Position numbers and translations under genes: made by a program. Below the pieces are notes generated by a model. It was not told the DNA's origin and made no database searches. It saw only the letters and a list, made by a program, of their open reading frames with translations. From Phylloscopus collybita (Eukaryota > Chordata > Aves > Passeriformes > Phylloscopidae): DNA of 64,000 nucleotides. The first letter of the stretch is position 1. Each line of letters starts with the position of its first letter. This document shows, one piece after another, positions 20,590-32,739 of the stretch. Location: NCBI GenBank assembly GCA_027886175.1, contig JAJNNQ010000077.1, positions 4,836,001 through 4,900,000 on the forward strand, written 5' to 3'.

Positions 20590-21276
20590 AAATGGGCCAG
20601 GAGACCAGCTCCTTTGAAAAAGCCTTTATTAGAGATCAGCTCTGGGTAGGGGGCCCGGGGGCCGCGCACGCCGCCGCTGCTCCCTGTAGACACCACGGAG
20701 GAGGAGGTGCAGTCGAATCTGCTGCTGCTGCTGCTGCTGCAGAGTCGGGATTCCTTCCTCACGGGGGTTCCAATAGAATCCCTTTGGCTCGTGTGGTCCA
20801 GGGGCGTTACCTTTCCCCCGTTCCTTTCAGGCCATGGTGACAAAGTAACAAAAGAATGCCTGCTGCCTGCAAGTAGCTAGACATGTGCCTCGCACAGTTT
20901 TGTCCTTCTTAGGTCCAGTTTCTGTGTTGGCTCGCTGTCCCAGGGGTTTTTCTAGCTCCAACTGGACCTCCGGCCGCAGCCAGGCACCATGGGAGTTCTT
21001 TGATCTCCATATTGGGCGGGGTCCACAGCTCGACGGCCGTCTGCAGGGAGCAGCAGGGAGCAGCAGGGAGGGACTACTAGGCAGCGGCGTGCGGGCTTTC
21101 GATGGAGAGGGGAAAGCCGAGGATTCAGGGAGAAAGGGTACAGAACTTGGACATAACGAACAGAAATTCAGGTTACAGATTCAACATGAACGGTTTGAAA
21201 CAAGCAAGTAACAGTGCAACTTTAATTTTACAGCGAAACAATGTAACAGCACAACTCGGGAGTGCATAACCTGGGG
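20590..21276 (-). mobile_element. Possible LTR-derived segment, minus orientation
   Basis: On the minus strand an AATAAAGG-type signal lies near 20626 and GC-rich sequence with a CAG run (20720-20741) lies upstream. It abuts the second copy of the non-autonomous element, replacing its first ~516 bases. No ends or target-site duplication were found, so this is weak. Confidence 0.25.
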
Positions 21277-23729
21277 CTAATTTCTTTCAAAGCCATTTCC
21301 AGAAGTCCCAGGTTCGTCTTCCCCCTCCCCCCGTGAATTTACTCCTGGGAAGGAAGGTTGGGAGCCCCCCGGGCATGCGCGGAGGCGATCAGCGGCAGTC
21401 TGCGGATCTGGCGCCACGAAAGCTCCGTTCCCCGATCCCTCTGTGTCGTTCCCCATGAACGGCCGCGTGCGGGAAGGGGGAGGAGGTCGAGGGTCCTGAG
21501 ACGCCGTCGCACCCCGCCCTGCAGTCACCGTGCCGCGCTTCCCACGCAAAAAGCCCATCACGGCACCTACGGCGGTTCCTTCTTGCGCAGGCACGGGCAG
21601 CCCGCCAGCCACCCCCCTGCACAGTGTGCCTCAGACACCACCCCGTGTTCCCCTGCCCCAAAACCCCGACAGTCCGCTGTCCCACACGATGGGTGGGAGT
21701 GAGCGGAACTCGGTGGGGCTTGAGACCTTGGTGCCACCCCGAGAGCCTCACAGCGGCAGTCTGGGCTCAGCACGGCCTGGGAAAAAGAGGGGAAGGAACT
21801 CGCCCATCCCCAATACCTCTGTCTCAGACATTCGGCAAATGGGAGTGACTGCGCGTCCAGCACGCACAGATTCGACCAGAACAATTGTTTTCAAATGCCC
21901 GAGCTGGGGAGACCACGCATGGTTTTCTTTTTGGGCGGAGAAAGCAAACGGGTTTTCTGCGAACGCCCGAAATCACGCGGCCGCAGCGCTGGAGGAGTGG
22001 CCGGGCGGGGTGGCTCTGTGCAGCCACTGCAAAAGGGGGAAGGGGCTGCCTCCACTGTCCCCCAGCCCCTCAGCCCCTGCCGGCTCTGCACAGCCGGGAA
22101 CGCCACCCCCCCCACGCCATGCGGTGCCTGCTGTGCCTGCGCTGCCAGCAGGTGGGGCGGCTCTGCCGCGGAGTCACCGCAGAAGACGGGCGGGGGTGCA
22201 GCGACCCCCCACCCCCCCCCGCCCAGCGGCGCCCACCAGGGCTCCCTGGCCAGGAACGCCGCCCGCCCGGGCGTGCACGGAGGTGGTGCAGGGGGACCCT
22301 GTGCCAAGCCGGGAACGGCCGACCCCACCCCCACTGGCTCGACCGCGGAAAAAGCCCCGCCGGCTCTTTCCGGTAAAGGGACCCGGCGGCACGGCAGTTC
22401 CGCCGGTCACTGCTCTGCCACACGCCTGCCCCTCAGCGTCTGTGTTCCCTGGCAACACTGCCGAATTAGCGTGGGCTGTGGTTCCTCCTGCGTCTGTCCC
22501 CGTGGCTCCATGCCGTGTCACCGTGCGCTCCAGGGAGCTGAGACCTTCCTGGAACGAAGTGAAACATACGGCTTGAGGACCGAGACAATGGGGTGTCGAG
22601 GACCGCTTGTGGGAACCACAGAGAGTTCTCTTGGCCCTGCTGGCATTACAACAGCCGGAATAGCAGGTGCCCGGAGTGCGACACAGTTCTCTCTGTCTGC
22701 TTCTGTGATGTCCAGAAAGCAGGCTGGGAGAGATTTGTGGCTCTCTCTCAATTACCAAAGGGAACTCCAGAGATCCTTCAACCTGTGCCTTTGCAGGCCT
22801 TTGTTTTCAGGACTGAGAACTGGTGGCGCTGGGATGTTTGCTTTGTGCCGGCCGAGCACCCTGAGTCCCTGCACAGCAGTCCTGGCCTGGTGAACATCCC
22901 GAGTTGTGTAACCGGCACCTCCCTGATGTCATCCCTCCAGAAACCTGTCTTCAAGGCCTGATGCATGGAGGGAATGGAGCACTGCTTCGACAGCCAGCGA
23001 CCCGTGATTTTACGGACTCAGAGGGACTCTTACCTGTGGTTTTGCTTGCATCCCACGGGAACTGTTGGGAACCTCTGGGGGTGGGATGTCTTGGCTGGGT
23101 TTTGGGGGGCGGATCGGGATGGATTGTAACGAGGGCCACTGCATTGAAGGCACAGCATCTCACCCCACAAGAGAAATCAGCGGCTGGTCACAAGTTCTGC
23201 CTGTGTGGCAGACAACATGTTTTGAAAAAAAAAAAAAAAAAAATTGGTGGGAAAAAACAGGGACAGTCCCTGCAAATTGGCCAAAAAAGCAACTTGGAAA
23301 CTGTGACCAGAATGAAAGCCGACAAGTGGAGAAATCTGCGAGTCATCGCTTGAAAACCTCTCCACAAGCAGAATCTGCATTTTCATTTTTTCTTTTCTTT
23401 TTATATAAACTGAAAGGGTGAGATGTTGCCACGCTTCATGCCCACCATGTTTTGGTTTTAGGAAATTCTGTTCCCAGGCACTCTTCTGGTAGACAAGGTC
23501 ACATATTGTAAACTACCTTGTTTTGCACATACTTTGCCAGAGGAGGGATTTCGCATGGTGGTCTCTGGAACTGACCAATGGTTCCCAAAGGTCCCACCTC
23601 TAAGGTGGACACATCTGTAAAAGTATAAAAGAAGCCCGAGAAATAAATGTGTGGCTCCTCCCTGGATGAGGAGTCCACGCAGCCTTCCGAATCACTCCCT
23701 GCCTCCATTTATTGTGTCCAACAGCGACA
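21277..23729 (+). mobile_element. Non-autonomous LTR retroelement, copy 2 (5' truncated)
   Basis: It is collinear with 517-2956 at high identity, including the CpG-rich middle and the A-run near 2453/23224 (longer here). The left junction lies within tttctttcaaagccatttcc. Differences include small indels that shift reading frames between the copies, so the long GC-rich ORFs are not conserved as protein. It has no retroviral genes. Confidence 0.75.
23419..23729 (+). repeat. 3' LTR of element copy 2
   Basis: It is 311 bp, starts TGAGATGTTGCC, contains a TATA-like gtataaaag near 23620 and an AATAAA near 23643, and ends ...CAACAGCGACA. The length equals the LTR at 2646-2956. Confidence 0.75.
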
Positions 23730-23734
23730 GTTTC

Positions 23735-24365
23735 TTTGCTTCCAGCAAGGCCCAGCTGTGCCTCAATGCACCCTTGGTTCCACGAGGCCCTACTGTGTCC
23801 CAATGGACCCTCTATTCCATGAGGCCCTACAGAGTCACAATATACCCTTGGGTCTATGAGGTTCCATCATGTCACACTGGACGTTTCATTCCATGAGTTT
23901 TTGTACTGTCAACAACAGTTTTCTTGGTTCCACAGTGTCACAATGGCCCCTTGGTTCCATGGGCTTCTGTAGTGTAACATATTCGCCTTGATTCCATGAG
24001 GTTGTGCAGTGTCACAATAGAAACCCTTGTTCCATTAGGCCTCCAAGTTTCACAGTGTTTGATTCCAGGAGACACCACAATGTCACAATGGACCCTTGGT
24101 TCTGTGAGGTTCCATAGCACCCCAATGGTCACCATGGTTCCGTGAGTTTCCTTAGTGTCACAATGGTCTCCATGGTTCCATTAGGCCCTGCCTTGTCACA
24201 ATGGTCCCCTGGGTTCCAAGGAGGCCCTGCTGTGCCACAAAAGACCCTTGGCTCCATGAGGTTCTCTGGTGTCACCATGCTCTTCTTTAATCTGCAGTGT
24301 AACAATGGACCATTGGTTCCACAGGGCCTGGCTGTGTCACAACTGTCTCCTTGATTCCATGAGCC
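23735..24365. repeat. Satellite of ~37-41-bp unit (gtgtcacaatggccccttgg)
   Basis: Diverged tandem units of gtgtcacaatggccccttgg followed by ttccatgaggccctgca. The same family fills 32740-34510. Unit length varies from 37 to 41 bp by eye. Confidence 0.85.
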
Positions 24366-25187
24366 CCAGGCACTGAGAGATGGTTGAAGAAGCTGCTGAA
24401 GGAGTCAGAAGCAAAACTCCAAGTCCCTTGGAGCATCCCTGGGCCCCAGTGAGGGCAGGGAGTGCCAAAGGCTGCCCAGGCACTGGTGAGAGCAGCTCCT
24501 TGAGGCCAGGATTGTAGGGAGCCCAAGGCTGTGAGCAGGGACTGCAATGCTGAGCAAGGCCTGGGCTGGCTGGAGGGAGCAGAAAGGCCAAGGCCTGAGC
24601 CCAGGCCTGGCACAGCAGGGCCTGTCCCTCGCGGCTGGCTGGGGGCTGTTGGTGGGGCAGGGGGATGGCAGGGGCAGCAAGGACAAATGTCCTAAAGCTG
24701 CAAGGCCTGCCAGCCTGCTCAGGGAGGGGCCAGGCAGAAGCCAAGTGCAGGCTTTCCTGCAAGGAAAGTTCCTCCTGTGGGGCCTGCAGAGGCACTGGCA
24801 GAGCCCAGGGGACAAAGGCCTGGGTGCCTGTGGCCCTGCCAGCCCTGCCCAGCCCTTGGCCATCTCTCCTGCAGCCTGTGCCCCCTGTGCCTGCTGCTGC
24901 TGCTGTGCCCTGGCCGGCTGCACACGCCCATCTCGCTGTCCCCCCAGCATTTCTCAGCCCAGCATTTCTCTGCCCTCCCTGGGCTCCCTGCACCCAGTGC
25001 TGCCGGCTCCTGGCACACAGAGCCAGGGCAGGGCCCAGGCTCACGCTGGGACACCTCCTGCACCAAAATTCTACCCTGGCAGGGACTTTTCTTCTTCCTC
25101 AGCTCCAGGCTGAACCTTCCAAGCTGCATGTTGGGGAGGTTTCCTTCTCTTCCCACTGCCAAGGAAAGCTCTGTCTCCTGCTGTTCA
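24366..25187. other. GC-rich intergenic sequence, no gene recognised
   Basis: Rich in CAG/CTG and ctgggcagg motifs. Open frames on both strands have no conserved motif, start context or splice structure that I can support. Confidence 0.5.
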
Positions 25188-26612
25188 CCAACACAGAAGA
25201 GCTGGTGGGAGATCAGTGGTTGTGGTCAGGGCATGTTTGGGGTGCAGTGACCATGAAATGACTGAGTTTTTAAATATTCTGTGAAAGAAGGAGAGGCATC
25301 AACAAAACTTCTACAGTGGACTTACAGAGAGCAGACTTTGGCCTATTCAGGTTGCAGCTTTGGGGAGTATTGAAACAGGTACTGATTTTTTTAAGGGAAA
25401 CAGCCCTTAAAAACAAGGGTGTCCATGAAGTATGGACACACTTTAAGAAAGAAATCTTGAAGGAGCAAGAGCAGGCTGTCTCTGCATGCTGAAAGATGAC
25501 CCAGAGAGAAAAACAACTGGCCTGGCTTGGCATTGAGCTTTTGCAGGAACTCGGGGGAAAAAAAGATGGTTCATCCACTTTGGACAGACGAGCAGGCAAC
25601 TCAGGAAATGTTTAAGGATGCTGTCCGGTCATGCACAAAGAAAATTAGAGAAGTGAAAGCTCTGTTAGGACTTAACCTGGCTGCTTCTGTGAAGGATAAT
25701 AAAAATGATTTAGTCAACACATTAATGGCAAAAGGAGGGAGGACAACGTCCATTCCTCATTGGGGGGGATATGGTTACCAAATGTGAGGAAAAGGCTGAG
25801 TTACCCCTTCCTGATGACCCAGGGTGTCCTCAGGACAAGTGTTCTCTTGAGCTGGTAGATGGGGACAGGGAGCAGAAGAGCCCCCCTGTCATCTAGAAGG
25901 AAGTAGCTGCTGACCTGCTGAGCCACTCAGATGCTCACAGGTGTCTCTGGGACCAGATGGGATCCATCCCAGGGGCATGAGGGAGCTGCTGGATGAGCTC
26001 CCCAAGCTGCTCTCCATCATTTCTCATCACTCCTGGCTCACCAGGGAGGTCCCAGAGGACTGGAGGTGCCAATGTGAGCCCATCCCCAAGAAGGGCTGGA
26101 AGGAGGATCTGGGGAACTCCAGGCATGTCAGCCTGACCTCGGTGCCTGGCCAGGTGATGGAACAGATCACCTTGAGTGCCATGACAGGGCACCCACAGGA
26201 TGGCTGAGGGATCAGCCCCAGCCACCGTGGATTTCAAGATCTGCATTGATGATCTGGATGAGGGGATTGAGGCCAGCATCAGCAAATTTGCAGATGACAC
26301 CAAGCTGGGTGTGAGTGTGGATCTGCTGGAGGGTAGGACGGCTCTGCACAGGGCCCTGGACAGGCTGGATCCAGGGAACAAATCCAACAATGTCAGGTTG
26401 AACAAGACCAAGGGCCGGCTCCTGGACTTTGGCCACAACAACCCCTGCAGTGCTACAGGCTGGGGACAGAGTGGCTGGACAGTGCCCAGGCAGAAAGGGA
26501 CCTGCAGGGACTGCTGGACAGCAGGCTGGACATGAGGCAGCAGTGTGCCCAGGGGGCCAAGAAGGCCAATGGCTCCTGGCCTGGATCAGGAATGGTGTGG
26601 CCAGCAGGAGCA
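25188..26612 (+). mobile_element. CR1 LINE fragment, ORF2 endonuclease/RT, internally deleted
   Basis: The start corresponds to the ORF2 segment around NREGLVGD/DHEM. The RT region is recognisable from 25941 ([49 protein letters not shown]) and from about 26240 (IDDLDEGIEASISKFADDTK). About 0.3 kb between HPQDG and IDDLDEG that is present in the CR1 at 54052-56404 is missing. Frameshifts and stops make it a dead copy. It is cut at about 26612, where the inverted repeat begins. Confidence 0.85.
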
Positions 26613-26946
26613 GAGCTGCTGTGCCACCCCTGATCTGCCCCCAGCTCTGCACACAGACGTTGCTGCTGCAGCTCCAGAGAAGGGAACAAAAGGGGGATCT
26701 CCAGTGAAAATTTTGCTGGGAGTTCTTTTTATTTAAAGCCACAGAGAGCACAGATCCCCATTGACACAGCGTGGGGCCACAGCGAAGGTGGAGAGAATCA
26801 AAATGAGAAATGGCACAAACAATGGCCTTTCTTTGTCAACAATATATATAAACTAAAAGAGAGGAAAAAATCCCCCACAACCAAACCAACACGAGGTATC
26901 AAAGATGGCATTTATTACAAATGATTTGCAGAAACTGGCCTGCAGT

Positions 26947-27876
26947 TTAATGTTTCTTAAACCATCCAGTGATCAGTGTGCACATTGCAGCCTTGACCTC
27001 CTGGTTCCTCAGGCTGTAGATGAGGGGGTTCAGGGCTGGAGGCACCACTGAGTACAGAACTGACAGGGCCAGGTCCAGGGATGGGGAGGACCTGGAGGGG
27101 GGCTTCAGGTTGGCAAAGGCTGCAGTGCTGAGGAACAGGGAGAGCACAGCCAGGTGAGGGAGGCAGGTGGAAAAGGCTTTGTGCTGTCCCTGATCAGCGG
27201 GGATCCTCAGCACAGCCCTGAAGATCTGCACATAGGAGGAAACAATGAACACAAAACAACCAAAAGTTAAACAAGCACTAACAGCAAGAAGCCCAAGTTC
27301 CCTGAGGTAGGATTTGGAGCAGGAGAGCTTGAGGATCTGTGGGATTTCACAGAAGAACTGGCCCAGGGCATTGCCATGGCACAGGGGCAGGGAAAATGTA
27401 TTGGCTGTGTGCATGAGAGCATTGAGAAAGGCACTGGCCCAGGCAGCTGCTGCCATGTGGGCACAAGCTCTGCTGCCCAGGAGGGTCCCGTAGTGCAGGG
27501 GTTTGCAGATGGACACGTAGCGGTCGTAGCACATGACGGTCAGCAGGAAAAGCTCTGCTGAAATAAAAAAGCAGAAAAAAAAGAGCTGTGCAGCACATCC
27601 TGTGTAGGAGATGTTCCTGGTGTCCCAGAGGGAATTGTGCATGGCTTTGGGGACAGTGGTGCAGATGCAGCCCAGGTCAGTGAGGGCCAGGTTGAGCAGG
27701 AAGAAGAACATGGGGCTGTGCAGGTGGTGGCCGCAGGCTACGGCGCTGATGATGAGGCCGTTGCCCAGGAGGGCAGCCAGGGAGATGCCCAGGAAGAGGC
27801 AGAAGTGCAGGAGGTGCAGCTGCCGCCTGTCTGCCAATGCCAGCAGGAGGAAGTGCCTGATGCTGCTGTTGGACAT
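26947..27876 (-). CDS. Olfactory receptor, OR14-like (bird-expanded clade), intact
   Basis: A single-exon 309-residue receptor, the normal length for a class A odorant receptor acting in the cilia of olfactory neurons. It starts at an ATG giving MSNSSIRHF, with an N-glycosylation site NSS at 3-5. In-frame codons further upstream begin only with GTG, so this start is preferred. Motifs in order are LLGNGLIIS (TM1), LHSPMFFFLLNLALTDLG (TM2), MCYDRYVSICKPLHYGTLL (end of TM3; family consensus MAYDRYVAIC), SYVQIFRAVL (TM5), KAFSTCLPHL (TM6) and PPALNPLIYSLRNQ (TM7). Cysteines of the extracellular loops are present. There are no stops or frameshifts. It pairs with the OR at 37969 across the inverted repeat. 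The ligand is unknown. Confidence 0.95.
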   Translation of the reverse strand: MSNSSIRHFLLLALADRRQLHLLHFCLFLGISLAALLGNGLIISAVACGHHLHSPMFFFLLNLALTDLGCICTTVPKAMHNSLWDTRNISYTGCAAQLFFFCFFISAELFLLTVMCYDRYVSICKPLHYGTLLGSRACAHMAAAAWASAFLNALMHTANTFSLPLCHGNALGQFFCEIPQILKLSCSKSYLRELGLLAVSACLTFGCFVFIVSSYVQIFRAVLRIPADQGQHKAFSTCLPHLAVLSLFLSTAAFANLKPPSRSSPSLDLALSVLYSVVPPALNPLIYSLRNQEVKAAMCTLITGWFKKH

Positions 27877-27899
27877 TTGCTGGGGCTGCACATGGGGAC

Positions 27900-29540
27900 C
27901 TGTTCATGTAGAAAGGACAGGGACAAGTCAGCAGAGGCTGCTTTGAGCCAAACCTGGGCCATTCCCTGTAGACTGTCCCACCGTGACTCCCCCACCCTTG
28001 TTCCTACTCTGGGAAAACCCTCACCAGGTCCCTGCCTGAGATCCAGTTGTGCTGTCTGAGTGTGCCAGGAGTAGCCAGGTCTGTGTGTGGGGGCTCTCCA
28101 GGAGCCATCCCGGCCCTGCTGCCCTGGGTTTCTGGCCTTGTGGCAAAGGGACAAAGCTGGATATTCAGGATTTGTCAGGGGAATCTCTCCTCATGCAGAC
28201 AGGCTTGTTGCCATCTGCCCTCCCACTTCTAAAGGACATGGACAGAAGGAAGGAATTTTGGCCATTATTTTCCTGCCCACACATCATTCCTGGTTCTCTG
28301 AGGTCAGAAATCCCCAGCATTTCTGCTGCACTCAGAGTTTGCCAGGGAGAGATATGAGAGGCAAAGGATTCCCTGTGCCTTGGGCAAGGTGAGGGGCTGG
28401 ATGGCCTTGTTCCCAACTGCCCTGGGTTTGCAGCATTGGCAGCGGTCAGAGCACAGTCACACTCCTGGGTCACCCTGGGATAAACCAGACCCTGCCCAGA
28501 GCAGAGGGATCCCTCAATGTCTCCAAAGGGCTCTGGGCAAGGTCTCAGCACCCCCTTCTGCCAAGGACACTCACGGCTCCCTTGGCAAACCCAGCAGCAT
28601 TTCCTCAGCTCTGGCATCTCTGCACTTCCCCAGGGCACATTCAGGGAACTCCAAGGGGCTCTGGCACAGATTTGCAGCCAGGAGGGCAGCTCAGAGCTTG
28701 CAAGGACACAGCAAGGAGATCCCTGGGTGTGCCCATGATGGGATCTCAGGGAGGGGCCTCAGCTCATTCCCCTTTCCCATGGACTGCTCTGCCCAGAGCC
28801 CCACAGGTCCCAGGGCAGCTTGGACATCCCATGGCCATGGCCACAGCTGCCTGGTAGCAATCCCAAGGGCAGTGTCTTACTCAGCTGCTGCAAATGCCAG
28901 AGCCTCCCTGAGAGCACCAGATGACAGGGACAATCTCAGTGCAGTGCAGAACCCAGAGAAGATGTGGTGGGGCTGTGCCTGGGAGGGCAGGGCAGAGACA
29001 GCCGGGCACTCAGGACAGTGTTCCCGTGCCCAGCTGTGCACGGCACCTCCCACACACCCACAGTGCCCTCCTGCCCCCAGCACTGCTCTCTGCAGCCCCC
29101 TCTCCTTCCCTCAGCATCTCCCTGGGCCTGGACATTTCCCTCCTGAGAGGAGCCTTGTCCCTGCCAGCGCTGACAGAGCCCATCCCAGCCTCTGTGCCCT
29201 GGGCCCGGCCCTACAGAAACCTGCCTGTCTGCAGGGCCCTGGCTGGGGCAGGCTCTGTCTGCAGCTGGGCAAGGGCAGCTCAGGAGAGCCCTGCTGGGCC
29301 CTGCAAAGGTGATGCTGCTGCTGCTCCTGTCCAGGGCTGAGGAGGGGCTGAAGGCCCTTGAGGAGCCTCCCAGCAGAGAGACTGACCACCCAAAGTTACA
29401 GTGCTGGAGTCACTGTAAATGTTCAAACATTCCTTTGATGATCCTGAGTGTTCCTTTCAACTCAGAATGTTCTGGGTTTCTGTGATTGCAATTCCTGTTC
29501 TGCTTCTCTCATCCTCCTGTTGCCTATAATGACAAGAGAA
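27900..29540. other. Intergenic sequence upstream of the left OR, no gene recognised
   Basis: Moderately GC-rich. The open frames are compositional and carry no motif I recognise. OR genes usually have 5' noncoding exons, but none could be picked out here. Confidence 0.5.
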
Positions 29541-29800
29541 AAAAAAAAAACAACACTTGTAACAGTGTTAGAACAGTAAAATAAAAACCAGACCTTTATT
29601 GGAAGCTTCCAGGTGTCCCAGTGGGGATGGGGCACACCCAGCCCCTGATTTCAACAATTTACTGAGGTTGATTAATTAGGATATTTAACAGGAACATCCA
29701 ATAGGAGATTCAGTTGTCCCTGTTAGACATCCCTGGGTCAACCCATTGGAGTTGGTCCAAGGGCTTCTTTGCCCCACTTTTTTTTATGACTGCTCACACT
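29540..29800 (-). mobile_element. Possible solo LTR remnant, minus orientation
   Basis: On the minus strand, sequence containing cacctggaagcttccAATAAAggt resembles an avian LTR 3' end. Ends are not defined. It is followed by an AT-rich stretch with (ATATGT)-type repeats at 29950-30140. Confidence 0.3.
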
Positions 29801-31439
29801 CTGGTTGAAAAACCAAAATGTTCTTTTTGTAGAATCTTCCTGATAATAAGACTACACAGTAGATCAGGAGTGTAATTAGAAGGTCAGCTTATTGTTCTAA
29901 AACTTAATAGAAAGGGTAGGAAACATGCTAGAATTAATTAAGAATTATATTTAAACAAGTATATGCATACTAGAAGTATATAAGTATATATAAGTATATG
30001 TATTCTATACAATATATACTATAGTATATAAGCATATGTTCATACATGTATATGTATATGTATATATACTAGAGTACATAAGTATACATATAGTGTACAT
30101 AAGTATATGTACACTATAATAAGTATATGCAATAGTAGTTGAATAGGGTAAATTAAAGATTATAGTTTTATAACTACATAATAGTAGTTAACAGAGCTAT
30201 GAATATATGAAAAATGCATAAAATGCAAAAATCTTTTTGTCATCACCCCAAATCTCCCACACTGCTCCAAGCAGGAAATTGAAAACACTCTCAGGAAAGC
30301 TCCTGATCTTTACAGCAATCCCAGGCTCACCTTCTTTTGGGAAGTGTCCTCCGGAGCTGTGCCCAGGCTGGTGTGGAGCTGGGAGCAGCCCTGCCCCACA
30401 CAGCACCTCTCAGCAGCAGCAACTGCCCTGCTCAGGGTGGCTCCTTCCCCCCACAGCTTCTCCCCAGCGCTGGGAGCAGCTCCCAGGGCTGGCTGAGAGC
30501 TGTCCCTGGCAGGCAGCAGAGTCCCTGGGCCAGCACAGAGCCCTGGGCTGCAGGAGCCTGCTCTGCAGGACAGCCCTGGGCAGCCCTGGCTGCAGCCCCG
30601 GCTGCTCAGCCCTGCAGCAGAGCCTGGCACAGGGAGCTGCCCTGTGCTGTGCCTGGGCTGCTGCAGCAGGGAAACCCAGCCCTGCCCCAGGGCCACATCC
30701 CTGCCCTGCAGCAGCTCTGAGAGTGCTCCTGGAAGGGCCTCAGAGCTGTGGGATGTGGCAGCTTCAGGAGATCCCTGCAGGAACTGCAGCTTATCTTCCC
30801 CCAGCCAGAGAGTGACTGTTCCAAATGCTGTGAGGATTTCTCCTCCAGTGAGCCCTGAGTGAGCTTTACTGGGCTGAGAAAAGAGTTGCTCATCAGGAGA
30901 AATGTCTTTTGAAGCTCTTCTTGGTTGCCAGGAGCAGCTTCTGTGCCAGGAGCCCAGCCCAGCTCATCAGCACAGACACAGCACAAGGACTTTAATGACC
31001 CTCTTGGGGCTCTGTGCTGAGGCCCTGAACATCAGTCCCTGACAGGGAGATGAAGAAACCTCTCAAGGACTCCAAGTCAGAATCAAACTCCAAAGTTTCT
31101 GGAAGTTTTAATGGGTCCCAGTGAGGGACAGGACAGAGAAAGTGTCCCCAAGCCTCAGGCAGAGCAGAGAACTGCAGACAGTGATGCCAGGAGGGGACAA
31201 AGAGAAGCCAAGTCTTGGTGCCCCGGGGCACAGCAGGGTCTGTGCCAGCAAGGGCTGTCAGGAGACACCTTGTCCTGAGGCCCTGGGGCCTCGTGGCACA
31301 GCCCCAGCAAGGCTGGGCACTGTCAGCCCCTTGTCCTGCCCTCAGCATCCCCCTGACAGCCCAGTGGCCTCAAGGATGTGCTGGAAGGAGTCCCTGGGGA
31401 GCCCTGGTCAGGAATGGCCCTGGGGGGCTCCTTACTTCT

Positions 31440-32230
31440 TCCAGGCATTGAAGGTTCTTCAAAGGACTTTGGGTTTGGCTTTTGCCTGGGAGTTTCTGAG
31501 AGGTTTGTGCAATCATGGCCTCCAATTATCTGCTGTAATTAGTCCCTTGAGAGGCTTTGTCAGTAACAACACTCAGTGGGGCTCATTAATGCTTCAAGGT
31601 ACTTCAGTTATTTGAAGGTACTTGGTGTTTCCCTTTTAAATCTGATTCAGTGAGAAAGATTGTGCAATCCTGGCCCCAATTATCTACTTTAACAAGTCCC
31701 TTGGGATTCTTAGTCAGTAAAAACACTCTGTGGGGCTCATTAATACTTAAGATACTCAAAGTTTCTTAAAAACTTTTTTTTGGCCACTGAGTCTGTGAGA
31801 AATTTTTGTGCGATGCTGGCCTCCAATTATCTGCTTTAATGAGTCCCTTGAGAGCTTTGCACTGACACTCAGTGGGGCTCATTAATACTTTGAGATACTC
31901 AAGTTTTTTAAGATACTTTGGAATTTCCTTCCCACACTGATTCTCTGAGAGGTTTTTCGTGCAATCCTGGCCTCCAATTCTCTCCTCCTAGGAGTCCCTG
32001 AGGAGCCTGTGTTGGGGATGGACCTCAGTGCAACCCATTAATGTCTCAAGACACGTTGGGGTTTTCTTCTGACTTTGACTCCTGGAAAGGTTTGTGCAAT
32101 CTCCTCTCAGTCCCTCAGCTTCCAGGACTCAGCACCAAATGCACCATGGGGCTCATTAGGATCAAGGAAGTCCTGACAAACCATGGCTGTGCCTTGATTT
32201 CCCTCTGGTCTGGTGCAGTTCATTAGGAAG
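31440..32230 (+). repeat. Tandem repeat of ~120-160 bp in the spacer of the inverted repeat
   Basis: The markers ggggctcattaatgcttcaa (31577) and ggggctcattaatactt (31733, 31873), followed by related cattaatgtctcaag (about 32037) and ggggctcattagg (32149), recur together with gcaatcctggcctccaatta. Single related units occur in each arm (about 31100 and 35450). 32230-32720 holds nothing recognisable. Confidence 0.7.
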
Positions 32231-32739
32231 TCTTTTTTCCTAGAGTTGTGGAGAAATCTTTCAAAGAACTTCTACTAAATTCATGTAGAGGAATTTTTAG
32301 AAGAGCGAGGCCACAATCCATTGCTAGGAGTTTTGAGCAATCCTTACTATTATGGAACAGTTTGAGGTGTTCTACTGTTCCTGCTGTGTACTTTGCTGTT
32401 CCTACATTGCCTTGAACTAGCAAAAAAAGTAGCAAATGTAATAACTCATTGGTCCTTCTCATGGATGCTTCCTCTCTGAAGCTGAAGACATGTAACAACT
32501 TGTTGTACCTTCTCAGAGGTGCTGAAGACAGAAATGCTGATCAAAAGACAGAACAAGGAAGAATTTTCTGCCAAAAGATGTCAATCAATGAGCAATCATT
32601 TAGAGTGCTTGAATATAAGATTTTAACCATTCATCAATTGTTTAGCTGTGCCTGCTTTTACTCTGTAACCACATAAATATAGGGAATAAAGAAAAAGGGA
32701 GATCAAACCTAATCATATTGATGTCCATTTGATACTCTG

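Larger units (their letters stand above)
26612..31450. repeat. Left arm of large inverted repeat
   Basis: The reverse complement matches the right arm at about 34760-39260. Matching landmarks include 26625-26705 with 39155-39240, the OR genes, 30480-30700 with 36000-36130, 30890-30990 with 35560-35660, and 31010-31200 with 35350-35530. The stretch from about 27900 to 30300 could not be aligned by eye and may differ. The arms are diverged, so this is an old inverted duplication. Confidence 0.7.

Noticed and set aside
24337..25044. 235-codon minus-strand ORF, Ala/Gln/Gly-rich
   Set aside because: CAG/CTG-rich composition with open frames on both strands, and no recognisable motif.
28380..29312. 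310-codon ORF upstream of the left OR
   Set aside because: No domain, poor start context, overlapping open frames; not found in the right arm of the inverted repeat.
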